This document shows positions 33,701-45,100 of a stretch of DNA of 64,000 bases, one piece after another. The first letter of the stretch is position 1. The number at the start of each line of letters is the position of its first letter. The notes under the pieces are model-generated. The model was given only the letters and a program-made list of their open reading frames with translations. It had not been told where the DNA came from and ran no database searches. The position numbers were made by a program, and so were the translations under genes. The stretch comes from Mugil cephalus (Eukaryota; Chordata; Actinopteri; Mugiliformes; Mugilidae). The stretch spans positions 14,302,397 to 14,366,396 of the forward strand of contig NC_061790.1 in assembly GCF_022458985.1 (NCBI RefSeq), in the 5' to 3' direction.

Positions 33701-36700
33701 GATGAAGAAGAAGTTGATGAGCATCAGCCGTTCCCGTCGCTCTCACAGGTAAATGACTTTCATGAAGGTTATGTACATATGTAAATATGTATATGCATGA
33801 GCTGTTGCAACATACTTTTAAATAGATACAGTAATTTGTGAATTGAAATCAATTACTGAGAAATGAGAAGGAGTAGGATTCAATAAGCATATGCTTCTTA
33901 ATACTTTGAATTTTGATTTGTTTTTCTTTTTTTGGTGTTTTCTCATGTTCAAGTTAAAGGCTTCATTCATTCAATCTTTAATGAACTCCCGCCTACTTCT
34001 CCACTCGCTCTACTCAACTTTCTTTGTCCCTCTCTCTAGATTTTCCAAGCTGTTCCTGAACACGTCGGCTTCAACATCGAGCTCAAGTGGATTTGCCAGA
34101 TGAAGGTGAGTGTTGTAAAGCAGAATACAGAGAATATACATGATCGTTGTTGAACTAAATTGATGTTTGCTGCTTTGTGCTGACAGGACGGGTCATGGGA
34201 TGGCAACTTATCCTCCTACTTCAACATGAACACCTTCCTCGACATCGTCCTGTCCTGTGTTCTGCAAAAAGGCGGAAAAAGACGCATCGTCTTCTCCTGT
34301 TTCGACCCAGATATTTGCACCATGTAAGTTCATTTCAATTAAGAATAGAACATTCCTCTGAGATGTGATTGGGCTCTGGAAACTAAGCCCCCCCCCACAC
34401 AATAACCTCACATGAACAGACATAAAGGGTTTAGTAGTATGTTAAGAGCCCTCCTTTGTCACAAAGCTGAATTTGAAAGATTGCTTATTTTATTGTCTTA
34501 TTTCATTTTGTTCATCTTTCACTTATTGCATTGTGTTAATCACCTTAGAAAGCATCACTCAGAACGCTGAACTGCTTAACAGATCCTCAGTCTCTCATTA
34601 GAGTTAGCCAGTCAACAGATGCTGTCCTCCTAGGATTGGGTTATAAATAGGTCTGCTCTGCGGCAGCTCATGAAATCTGTTTATATTTGTCTTACAGGGT
34701 GCGTCACAAGCAGAACAAGTACCCCATCCTTTTTCTGACTCAGGGAATCTCAGACAAGTATCCTGAGCTGATGGACATCCGATGCCAGACCACTCAGATT
34801 GCCATCAGCTTCGCTGAGAGTGAAAATATCTTGGTGAGCAATATTTGTCCACGTACCTTTATGATTTCTCAGATATGCATATATCTTCTTTTTTTTTTAA
34901 CTTATCTATAAAGTGTTCCTGTCTCATGTCATTTGGGTGTATCTTTCCAATATTTTGACCGACAAAAAGTATGTAAACATGACTGGACCTGCTGTGTCGC
35001 TCTCCCAGGGAATCAGTGCCCACACTGAGGAGCTGTTAAAGAACCTGAGCTTCATCGGAGACGCCCAGTCCAAAGGCCTGGTGGTGTTCAGCTGGGGAGA
35101 TGACAACAACGATCACGAAATCAGAAGGAAGCTGAGAGAGCAGGGCATTGATGGGCTCATCTATGATAGGTAGGTGAAATTAAACAGGCGCTCTTGTGGT
35201 GGCCACTAGAAACACAATCATGAACTGTATGTGGCATGCATCCAGCGTCACTGTGCTGTAATAGCAGGGCATAGAATTGTCTTATCTTAAAGTGATTATT
35301 AGTTTTAGTCATTGTTCTTAGTTGCATTTGCATTTATTTAGCACATTGGAAAACCTGCTTGGCTCCCAGGCACAAAACAATAAACGAATGAAGGCCAATT
35401 CAAAGAAGCAAACTAATATTTCCTATTCAAGCTTATTTATGATAAGAGGCAGTTATTTTTAGAATTGACGCTCTATTGATGTGAATTTCTAAGCCTCTTG
35501 TTATTGTTCTCAGTTCTATTTTCCCCAGTGTTCACTGCAGTGTTTATTATCCTCACTCTTCCTAGTCCACAGTCAGTTAACGTTGGATTTCTTAAGCTGG
35601 GGCTGTGGCTGTATGCTGTCGTTTCAGCCACTATGCTGCAGACACTCACAGCTCTGAATGATTGACAGGGAGCCGCTGCTTGTCTTTGTTCCCTCTACTG
35701 TAAAAATAAAGAAGTGATTGATAGCTACAGGTTCTGCGACAGTGTTGTTTTAGTATTGAGCGTGTCTGTTAATGTCGCTGTCACACCTATTAACGCTCAA
35801 ATGCTTTTAACAACATTTTATGCAAGTTGGCCATTAAAGATGAAAGGGATATGGATGTGAGAATTCAGTATAATCTATAAAGCACCTTTGCATATTGTAA
35901 AATAAGTCACTTGTGTACTGAACACTTATACAGTAACTGGCATGGAGCCCAAAAGAAATGCTTTTCAAACTCAAGATATTTAATGGAAAAGATTCATCAC
36001 TATTAGAATCTGAAGTACTTTTAGTTTTACTTGAAGTGTGAAATACACTGATCAGGTATAACATTATGACCACCTTGTGCATCCAAAACAGTTGTGACTC
36101 ATCAGAGAGTGGACATGGGCCGTCTGAGGGCGTCCGCTGGTGTCTGGTACCAGGATGTTGTCTGTGTGGGCCTCTGTGCATCATCCCACAGATAATCGAT
36201 CAGTTTGGGATCTATTGAATTTGGAGGCCAGGTCAACACCTCGTGCTGTTCATGTTTTTTTTTTGCATTCCAGCTGGTTGTTACATCTTGTACATCCTAG
36301 TTTTGTAGCCTCTCAGCTCATAGTATCTCTTCTGGCTTCCCAGAATTATTATCTTTCATGTCCAGATCGTGCGTACCAGCTGGCCCTTGGCTGTAGCCTT
36401 TGCAGTGTGTTCCAGTGAAACTCTTTGACCCAGACACAGTCAACGTGAGCGGATGTCACAGGCGGCTTTTGTTGCCGGTAGCTCTTTGATGTCTGTTTTG
36501 TGTATCCGTAGCTTGAGACCACAGTCTGAGCTGAGTGCTCCAGTCCAGATTAGAACGTAACCTGTTCTAATCAGACACTGATAGCACACGGTGCAACGAC
36601 TGTCGTTTTTCTGCTTTTGCCTATTGAATAACAACCTGCTCCATGTACTGCACACACAGTTATTTTCTTTGTTCTGCCTCACGCTGCACCAAAATTACGA

Positions 36701-39104
36701 AGCAGGCTTTTCAAAACCATTGCACCCGTACCTATTGAGCTGTTTGTCAGCAGGTTTTCTAGGCACTGTTACATAAGGCATGTACAAAAATTTGGCATCT
36801 GTCGCAGCTTTTTACAAAACTGATTGGTCATTTGTGAAATGGACGCACACGTTTTGCCAGTACAGTTACATAAAGCTTGTGTGCAGGGGTGACATAGTTC
36901 ATCTTTGCGGGAAGCAGAACCTGTTTGTTCAGCCGTTTCAGTTCTGTGTTTCACCGTACGGTGACATTTGCTCTATATTTCTGGTAGCACTTTGGTCCAG
37001 ACATTTGTGGACCCTATCAGAAATCAGAACACTCGTGAGAAAGCCTTCATTACGACCCAGCTGTCCCTCCCTGCAGGGTCCAGATTTCACTTAGCATCTG
37101 AGATTAAAAAAAAAAAAAAAAAAAAAAAATTGCCGTCTCCAGGTTGATGTGATAACTGTCCCTCTTTTTTACAGAATTTGTGAATGCTTGGTGCCGTATT
37201 TTGACTCAAGTTCTCCAGATTCCCGTAATGTCTCTCTGGTTCCTGGCTGTGTTTTGTTGATTTACTCACTCAACACCCCCTTGGCTTGTTTTTTGCTCCC
37301 CCTTCAAATACTACCCGAATAAACCATTAAATGCTGGAGGAACAGTTGAGTTCCCCGACAATGATGCAAGACGGTTGACTTATCATATTTCCCTCACCTT
37401 CACGGTACAGTACTTGTAGTTCCAGTGGCAATGGTTGTTTACAGACTGGGATTGTACTAAACACCGTTGTTTGATTGGTCAACTGCCATGTTTATCATTT
37501 TTGAGGCTAGTGTCCGTACACGATACGTAGGTCACTTAAATAAAAAATGCCTGTGCATTGTTTTGGTTTGTTTGTGCTTTAAAAGCCCTCTTTATCTTTT
37601 TGCTTGACATTCGACTGAAATTATGTTTTGAAGCAAAAGATGCACAAACAGTGAATGGCTTGTTCACTGCATGAGAAGGTTGTAATGTGACATGTTGGTT
37701 CCTACTACCTCGTGCTGCTAGTTTGAATCTATTTTGCTTAATGTGCGCGAGTTTAAGATGAAAGATGGCTACATTTTACTCCCCACATAAGTGATTGTCC
37801 ACCTCTGACGCAGCACATTTTTGCAAATACATTCAATGTTATTTGCACATGTCAAGCCAGTGGATGACGTGCTTTGCGCTACAGTATGATTTCTTTACAG
37901 AAAGGGTGATTGCACTGGATTCTCTGCCTTCATTTGAACCTTTCACACTGGCTATAGGCCTCGTCTGGGTGTGTTCGCTGTAAGCAAAACTTGTTTACAT
38001 ACCTCCCAGGCAGAGGGTAGGAGGGTTCCGTTTCATACCTGACTTAATCTGCTCTGGTGCAGGGTGTAAAACTGAGCCTGCCAAAGGTAACTGATAAGCC
38101 GGCGTACCAGCCCACGCTGAACTTGGTGACCCACTTAGAGTTAAGATTTTGTTCCCTTTGGGTGTGTTGCTTTACAAAGTCTGGTACATGCCAATCAGGT
38201 AAAAGGCAATGGCGTCCGCAGTGACTGGATGGATGGCATCCAGAAATCTTTGAACTAGGACTGAACAGATATTTGTTAGAATGTAATTTGTTACCACGAG
38301 ATACAATATAAATATTAACTGCTCTACATTCTAGTGCAAACATAACATTGCTTCCTTCCAGTATTTATTGCCCATATAAATTTAAATAAAGCAATGATAA
38401 TAATCTCGGACACAGAATTGCAGCCCTCACAATATGTTTTATTCGTGTCAAACTGCAGTTTTGAAGTAGATTAACTGTTCAGTCCCACTTTAAAGTCAGA
38501 AAAGTGTCAGAAAGGTAACCAGTGCAATCACTCTCATGGCCCAAAGGAATGCAGCAGTAATGTCTGTGGGTGCATGCTCAGGGTAATTACCACGTAGCTT
38601 GATAGTTTAAGGCAGGACTGGTGTAGTTTCATTGCATTGTGTTTGTTGGGAATTTTTGCTCTTTCAGATAAAATATAAAACTGAAATGAATGAATTGTAA
38701 GTTGAACTAACATTAGTTTTTGATCCACTGGAGCAGTGCTTTGTATTAAGGATCATGTCAGTGGAGTCTACTCTGATACTACTATTATATCCAAATGTCC
38801 TGTTTTAGAACAGCATTCTGCTTCTAAGCAGGTTTCTGAAGATTGACGCATGTGGCACCAGATGAACTAACTACTGTCACTGACGTCTCCTCCTTATTCC
38901 TGTAGCATCTGTGAGGACCAAGGAGAGCAGGCAAACATTTTCCAGGTAGAGGAGCAGCACTCCCTGCAGGAGGTCATCACAGAGGAGACCCTGAAGAGCT
39001 CCGCTTGTTCCTGCTACTCCATCCCCTGCTCCATGGCGCCCTGCATCGCCCCCAAAGCCCAGGTTGAGAGCGCGGAGTCCGATTCCGGTGTCAGCTCCTC
39101 GTAA
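27783..39104 (+). CDS. gpcpd1: Glycerophosphocholine phosphodiesterase 1 (GDE5) with CBM20 domain
   Basis: Nineteen coding exons give 673 aa (human protein about 672): 27783-27831, 28826-28916, 29009-29093, 30237-30312, 31121-31162, 31383-31506, 31767-32007, 32113-32275, 32512-32641, 32820-32874, 32969-33061, 33198-33272, 33506-33545, 33690-33748, 34040-34105, 34187-34323, 34698-34833, 35009-35169, 38906-39104. All are GT-AG and phases close. Domains: an N-terminal CBM20 starch/glycogen-binding fold (GSCEALGSW... TYRYFKG), a linker with an acidic run, then the phosphodiesterase barrel with the catalytic and metal residues visible in GHRGAG, ENT, EFDVHLSKD and later FNIELKW. The enzyme hydrolyses glycerophosphocholine to choline and glycerol-3-phosphate in the cytosol. 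The coding-start exon begins at 27746 after an AG acceptor. The last intron is 3.7 kb. The neighbour napb fits the chromosome 20p gene set. Confidence 0.97.
28250..28640. repeat. Short tandem-like repeats in a gpcpd1 intron
   Basis: The units ATAATATTGCACAGACTGAG and ATAATATTGCACAGGTTGAG follow each other near 28500-28545 with weaker copies upstream. It may be the edge of an interspersed repeat. The family is not identified. Confidence 0.4.
32365..32490. repeat. Interspersed repeat fragment just upstream of gpcpd1 exon 10
   Basis: The sequence GACCGAAGAAGCTACTTGGA followed by TGGCGAAACGTCTTCAAGGA is a motif I recognise from widespread fish repeats (GAAGAAG...GAAACGTCTTC). The fragment ends about 20 bases before the AG acceptor at 32510-32511. 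The repeat class is uncertain. Confidence 0.5.
36044..36262 (-). mobile_element. Tc1/mariner-type remnant in the last gpcpd1 intron
   Basis: It starts TACACTGATCAGGTATAACA followed by TTATGACCACC, the terminal repeat of the same Tc1-like family seen at 24.8 kb. It continues with antisense transposase-like sequence (GATCTATTGAATTTGGAGGC then CAGGTCAACACCT). It is truncated at both coding ends. Confidence 0.75.
37106..37129. repeat. Poly(A) tract in the last gpcpd1 intron
   Basis: An uninterrupted run of 24 A. It could be the tail of an old retroposon, but no recognisable body precedes it. Confidence 0.9.
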
Positions 39105-40780
39105 ATTTACCTTAACATATATCTTTAAATCCATCTCGTTGCACGCGTGCACTCGAGAGACTCAAGATGGGAACAGATGATTAAACCACAGAGTGTTCTT
39201 TTCTCAAGAAAGGCTGATTTTGGCAACGTTTCTCGTTTCGTCCTCCGCTCATTCATAGTTGCACACAAGTAAAACCACTTCCATGTTCTCCACTCCACTC
39301 ACTACGCTACAGAGGTCGTCTGCTGTATTCATTTAAGTTTCATAACTTGGAACTTTGCATTGAAAGAGGTGGTGGATGTTTAGTCAGAACACAAAGGCAG
39401 CCATACACATTTATTATTATTATTATTAGATTGTTTTCACATTTGACAGACAAAGACCTGTTCATCTACGTCTGAATAATAGCAGTATTTATGAAGCCAA
39501 TGTGTTCCATCTCTTCACAGTCTTAAGTGCTAAAGAGTAAGTTAACTGGGGAACAGGTGCAGAAACTATGTCAATAGGTTTATGATGATTTGAGATTATG
39601 CTGTCATTCTTTTTTTTATTATTATTATTCGGCTGTTATGTTTTTATCTGTGCATGACGCCATCAGGTGAAGTGTTATTTTTATTGTCTCGATTCGCGGG
39701 GTGAGTAATTATTTGGCTGTGTTTCCAGCAAACTGCTCCAGTCTGTTGCTGGGTAGGTCTTGCCGAAAAACAAATAATACAAAGATATGCAGTTGAATGA
39801 CGGAGCCGCTCGCTATTAATGAAAACTCGCTTCTTGGTGGCACTTAAAAGAAATCAGATGAATGTCCTCATGAATGACGTGTTTCTCCTTGTCATGCCTT
39901 TAAATTCCTACTTATCAGCTTGCTGAGTTACTTGCTGTTGATGTGAATTACACACTACATACTCGATGTACTGGATGTCTATTTGCTTGAGTCGAGGAAA
40001 AGCAGAAGAATGTTTTCTATGCGACAGTTCAAACGCATACCAGAGCCTTATGGGAGAGAAATGTGTGTATCTCTGGTCTTTTGTTTCACAGCGTCATTAG
40101 TACCCCACTCATCGTCTGCTAGAATAAACCATAGATGAAATTGTACAGAATTACGAAATACTTCCAATACTTCCTGTCTGTAATTCCAACGCTTCACAAC
40201 AACACCCTCTTTCTGCCACAAAGATAAGAAGTCAATCTGTATATTATGCTCTTTGTACATAGTGTAAGTCCCAGCACACAGTCCGCTACAAACTCACGAT
40301 GCATGCATTGTCTGTATATCTGTAAGAATGAAAACCAGGAAAAATGTATAGACTTGATGTGTGACTGCCACTTGTAATGTAAATTAAATCTAAACCTGTA
40401 TTTGCTCATTTTGTCCTTGGCTTTTTTCTTCTTTTTTTTTTTTTTAAATACACATTGTTCTGCTGCACACACGTCATCTTTACCTGGAAATATAAATGGA
40501 TATGTCTGAAAAGTTCAAGTCCAGTTGCTTTTGACTTAGTTTTGTTCTTTGACATCTGAAATAAATGTACAAAAACTTTTAAATTGAACCATCCTCCATA
40601 GTCAGACACTGTAATTCATTGACCTGCATCTTAATCTGAACCAAAGCTCATTTTAACCGCTTATTAAAACATCCTCTTATTATCATGTAACCATTTATCG
40701 ACTCACACATAGTTTGATTAGGTTTTTTTTTGTTTTTTGTTTTTTTGTAATTAAAATAAAGGATTCAGAATAAATACTCC
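39105..40780 (+). other. gpcpd1: gpcpd1 3' UTR (approximate)
   Basis: No coding frame. AATAAA candidates occur near 40559 and in an A-rich cluster at about 40755-40775. The true cleavage site cannot be set from sequence alone. Confidence 0.45.
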
Positions 40781-41890
40781 CCTAGATGAGATTTTTTGGT
40801 CATGACAAAATAGTTTCTATTCACTGATGCAATTTGCAGACAAGCAAAGCGTTCTGCTGCTAGTCGCTGCTTGTACTTGATCAATAACTCGCTTGGAGAC
40901 ATTAGCTGCAGCTCAAGTCGAAAAGCGTTTAAGTGGATGATTAAGTGGATGAAAAGCTGATCCTATTATAAATGCTATTCTATATCTGACATCTGTAATT
41001 GATACCTCAGAATTCACCATTCAAACAAGAGAAACGGCCCGACTATAGCTTTTTATTACATGTTGCTTTAAGTTATGCTTTTATATATTAACTATGAGAT
41101 AACATGATATGGTAAAATCAGCTGCCTCAGTAGCTTTGGACATAAAACTTGAACCCACGGGTGCTGCATCCATCAGCCAGTGGTTAAGTTAATGATTATT
41201 AAGATAACACCAGCACAGAAAACGGTAGAACGCACTAAATGAGATTAGGGTTCGTATCTCATGCTGATTGTCTTGGGCTGACATGACACTGATTTGTCAC
41301 CGATGACTCATTTCATTTCCAACACACTGCTATAATGTAACAGTGCTGCACCGTTGTTAATGATGGCGCTGATTTTTACTCCTCGACGTGTATCAAATTT
41401 CACTGAATAATTATTCTTACAAGATGTAAGAAGGTAACCTGTGTGGTTGTTTACATTTTAAACATTTAGACAAATAGTGAAATACTAAAAAACATGCAGA
41501 TTTAAAACTTTTGCATAGCTATGACACGATGCAAAAAAAATAAATAATAATAATTGTAACTGTAATCTGTTACGATAAGATAACAAAAAAAACTCTTTCA
41601 AAAGCTGTATGAACGGAAAGCATGGCTTCCCATGTAATTAACCTAGAAAGAACCTAACTGGTTGTGATGAGGGTTTAGCGCCCTCTGCTGTTCATTATAG
41701 CAACGTACACGGACTGTTCATTACGGTTAACTCTCTATGTAGTTGTACATAGTGAGCAATATATATAGGTATTAAGCTAAAACATGATTTATTTTTGTTT
41801 TTTAGAATTGATAAGATAAAATAAGCATAATGTTAAATATTTCGTATATCCATCAGATATTACGTAATAGTGGTTATAAAAAAACAGCTT
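40781..41890. other. Intergenic region between gpcpd1 and napb
   Basis: AT-rich with no gene or repeat that I can name. Confidence 0.4.
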
Positions 41891-41898
41891 CATGTTAC

Positions 41899-42105
41899 GC
41901 TGGGAGTTGTAGTTTATTCTTTCTTCACGGCTAATGCAGCTTGGTGCGTAAAGGACTCCAATTCCCGCCGTGCAACGCTTCTCGCATAAGCCGCTAGGTG
42001 GTGCACGCCTACGCTAATCGACTGTAATCCTCACTGTACACAGCTGAATCCTCTGCGGGTGTTTTCGTGCCTCACTTCTAAGTTCGTTCCACACACAGAA
42101 AAGAA
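41899..42105 (+). promoter_or_regulatory. napb promoter with two ZNF143/THAP11-type sites
   Basis: GCTGGGAGTTGTAGT at 41899-41913 is the reverse of the known motif ACTACAACTCCCAGC. ACTCCAATTCCCGCCGTGC at 41955-41973 is a looser forward copy of ACTACAATTCCCAGCATGC. Both lie about 130-210 bp before the ATG at 42106. No TATA box is seen. This fits a broadly expressed promoter. Confidence 0.6.
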
Positions 42106-45100
42106 ATGGACAACACCGGGAAAGAGAAGGAAGCGATCCAGCTAATGGCCGACGCTGACAAAAAAGTCAAGTCCTCTGGCTCCTTTTTGGGAGGGATGTT
42201 TGGAGGGTAAGGCAGCACTGCACCAAAGAACAACAGCTAGCAGCCGTTAAGTGTCAGCAGCAAAGTTGGCACGCAGCCTCTGTCTGTGCAGTTAGCTCGG
42301 CTGGTTTTCAACGCGTGAACCAGCGAAATGGCGCAGAAGTTAAATTAAACATGAAACCGGGAGGAAATGGCACATGGCATGCAGATTTACAATTCCTGCA
42401 AGTCGGTGAGCTAAGTTAGCTGTCATGCTCGTTGTAAACAAGGCGGCACAGCACGAGCCTGTGTTGAACCTAGCTTTAGCTCTGAAGCTACGCAGGTGAC
42501 TCCAGCGAATTTGTAAGGTTAAAACATCTACTTTGTCTTCAGTTGGAACATTTTCGTTTGTTTTAGTATTTTATCATCTTACATTTAAGCTTAGGTTGAC
42601 ATTATAACCTAATATTTGTTGTAGTTGTAGCTATGGCACCATCCAATGTCAACCCCATGATGCTATGTCTTAGTTTAAATCTAAAACACACAGTTGTTTT
42701 CCTCAGAGTGGAAACCACAACACATGATCTAATCCTGTCATAATCCCCAGAGCCGTAAACCCTGAATCTTTTGCTTCTGTAATGTGACTCAACATTAACG
42801 TCTAATACACTAATCTTTTAGACAAAGGCATTTTAGAGGAGAAAGGATGCATTAAACCTGCGGGATGGCAGGTGCAGTCACACACTCACCAGTCAGATCG
42901 TTAGGTGCGCTGGTGAAAGCAAATTCATTCTGATCTAACAGTCCTGCACTAAATCCTAGCTTCATGAATGTTACGGTGTACAGCATTTCTTTCAAATATC
43001 TGAGAGAGCTATGCTGTACGTGTTCCTATTATTCTGACAACCTCATTTTAGGGGCTAAACAACAGGAACACTTATTTATATTACAAAACAGATTAACAGC
43101 ACCTCAGGCATTCATGGCATGATTATTGCCACTTCCACTATGTGTTAATGAAAAACTTACAGCAGTGTAAACTATTGTTTCTTCTAATCTCACAACGCTA
43201 CATTCTGTATATGATGACAAGACACAGTAAATAACTACTACAACTACTTTCACTACTGTAACTACTTAAACTGCTATATAGTATGACACAAAAAGCACAA
43301 AAGATTTATATAAACAGACATATAAGTGGAATGGTGATAAAATCCCAAACATTTTCTGGGAGGTATCTAGTTTATAAGCTCCTGTGTATCTGTGACTCAA
43401 ACCCTGCTGTCAAAAATGGTTCCAAATGTTGCTGTTATAAAGGTAAAAATCATGCATAAGGTGTTATCTGAATCATATGAATAGATCGCATTTTATTTTT
43501 GTCACCACCTCATAGAAGTTTTAACAAAAGGTTTGTTAGATTTAGTGTAAAATGCAAAAAGTCAGCACTTATCGTTCAGTGTGACTCAGTGTTTTTTTAT
43601 TTTTTTCTTCTTAGCTCTGTCCCATAAGACCCCCAGATGTTACTACTCTGCAGTTCTCATCCGTGATAAATGCTGGCAGGCTTTATACTGGTAATTTTGT
43701 GGCTGGCCGAGCAGTGGTGTAATCCTCCACCACGGCCGAATGGCCAAAGTATTATTACAGCGATACAGGGGCTCTCCCGGGGGTCCACTTCTTGTCATGG
43801 AGTGATGGAGATCTATAGTGACTGTGTAGAGGGATTTATACAAGCCAGTCTAGCAAACTCACGCATCACATCTGAGTGAGAAACACTTCGTTTGACAAAC
43901 AGTTCAGGGACAGACTAATTAACTTTGATATGTAGTAACATTTAAACCTTATTCAAGACTACTTACTTTTTCCCCCTGTATTTTTCTAGAGGACATCACA
44001 AAGTGGAGGAGGCGTGTGAGATGTACTGCAGAGCGGCCAACATGTTCAAGATGGCCAAGAACTGGAGCGGTGCGATAAGATGTTTTTCTTTTACTCAAAA
44101 TGTGTCCAACTCGACAATGTCGACGCACCTGAGAGGCTGCGAGATGATGTGCGCTGCGTACTGAGATTTGGCACCGTAACTGCAAAGCTCAGCACTTGTG
44201 TAGCCGCCGCAAGTCAAAAGAAAAGAGGGTGCAATTATGTGCATAAATCTAGAGTGTAAGCTGAATCCAAAGTATACAATGTGCGTCCGTGAACGTTTCT
44301 GTCCTTCCCCCTTTGTCTCCAGCTGCTGGAAACGCATTTTGCAAGGCTGCACGTATCCACATGCAGCTGCAGAACAAGCACGACAGCGCCACCAGTTTCA
44401 TCGACGCAGGGAACGCTTTCAAGAAGTCCGACCCCAATGGTAAGACTTCGTGGCTGATAATTAGCTTCACACCTAACCTCGAATGACATTTTAATGCCCT
44501 AATTAATATCACCTTTTTAAAACGTGTCACCCTAAAATATATATTATTGTTGTTATGAGTACATTAGGCCAGCTAGAGGAGTATGGCTTTGTTTTAATGT
44601 TGATATTTCGAGCAACTCATCTATTATGTTTAGTGTGATATTGGTCCTTTAATTGCATGGTATTTGCTGCTGACTGATTTACAGGTTTGGCCTCATTTAA
44701 TATTCTGACTAACGTGTTCATTTTGTCAAAAGACTTTGCCTATTGTTTGCAAACCCATCTCATTTCTGAGTAACGCTCTGTTCCGTTGTGTTGTTCACCC
44801 CATGTTCGCCCTGCTGAAGTAACATCACATACAGATTGCTACAGAACAACTTAGCATGACAGAGAAATTTTAACAAGGCTAACACGATGTCTAACTGTTC
44901 CCTCCTCTTCCCTTTCTGCTGCCAAAAGAGGCAATCAAGTGTTTAAATGCCGCCATCGATATATACACAGACATGGTAAGATGCACATAGAGAGTGTTCA
45001 TCTGTGTTCTAATAGTGAATTTGGCCACAGATATAAGTGTCTGGTAGTGACTTGTACATAAAATACTACACATCCTAGTTTTTTAGTTTCGGGGGCATAT

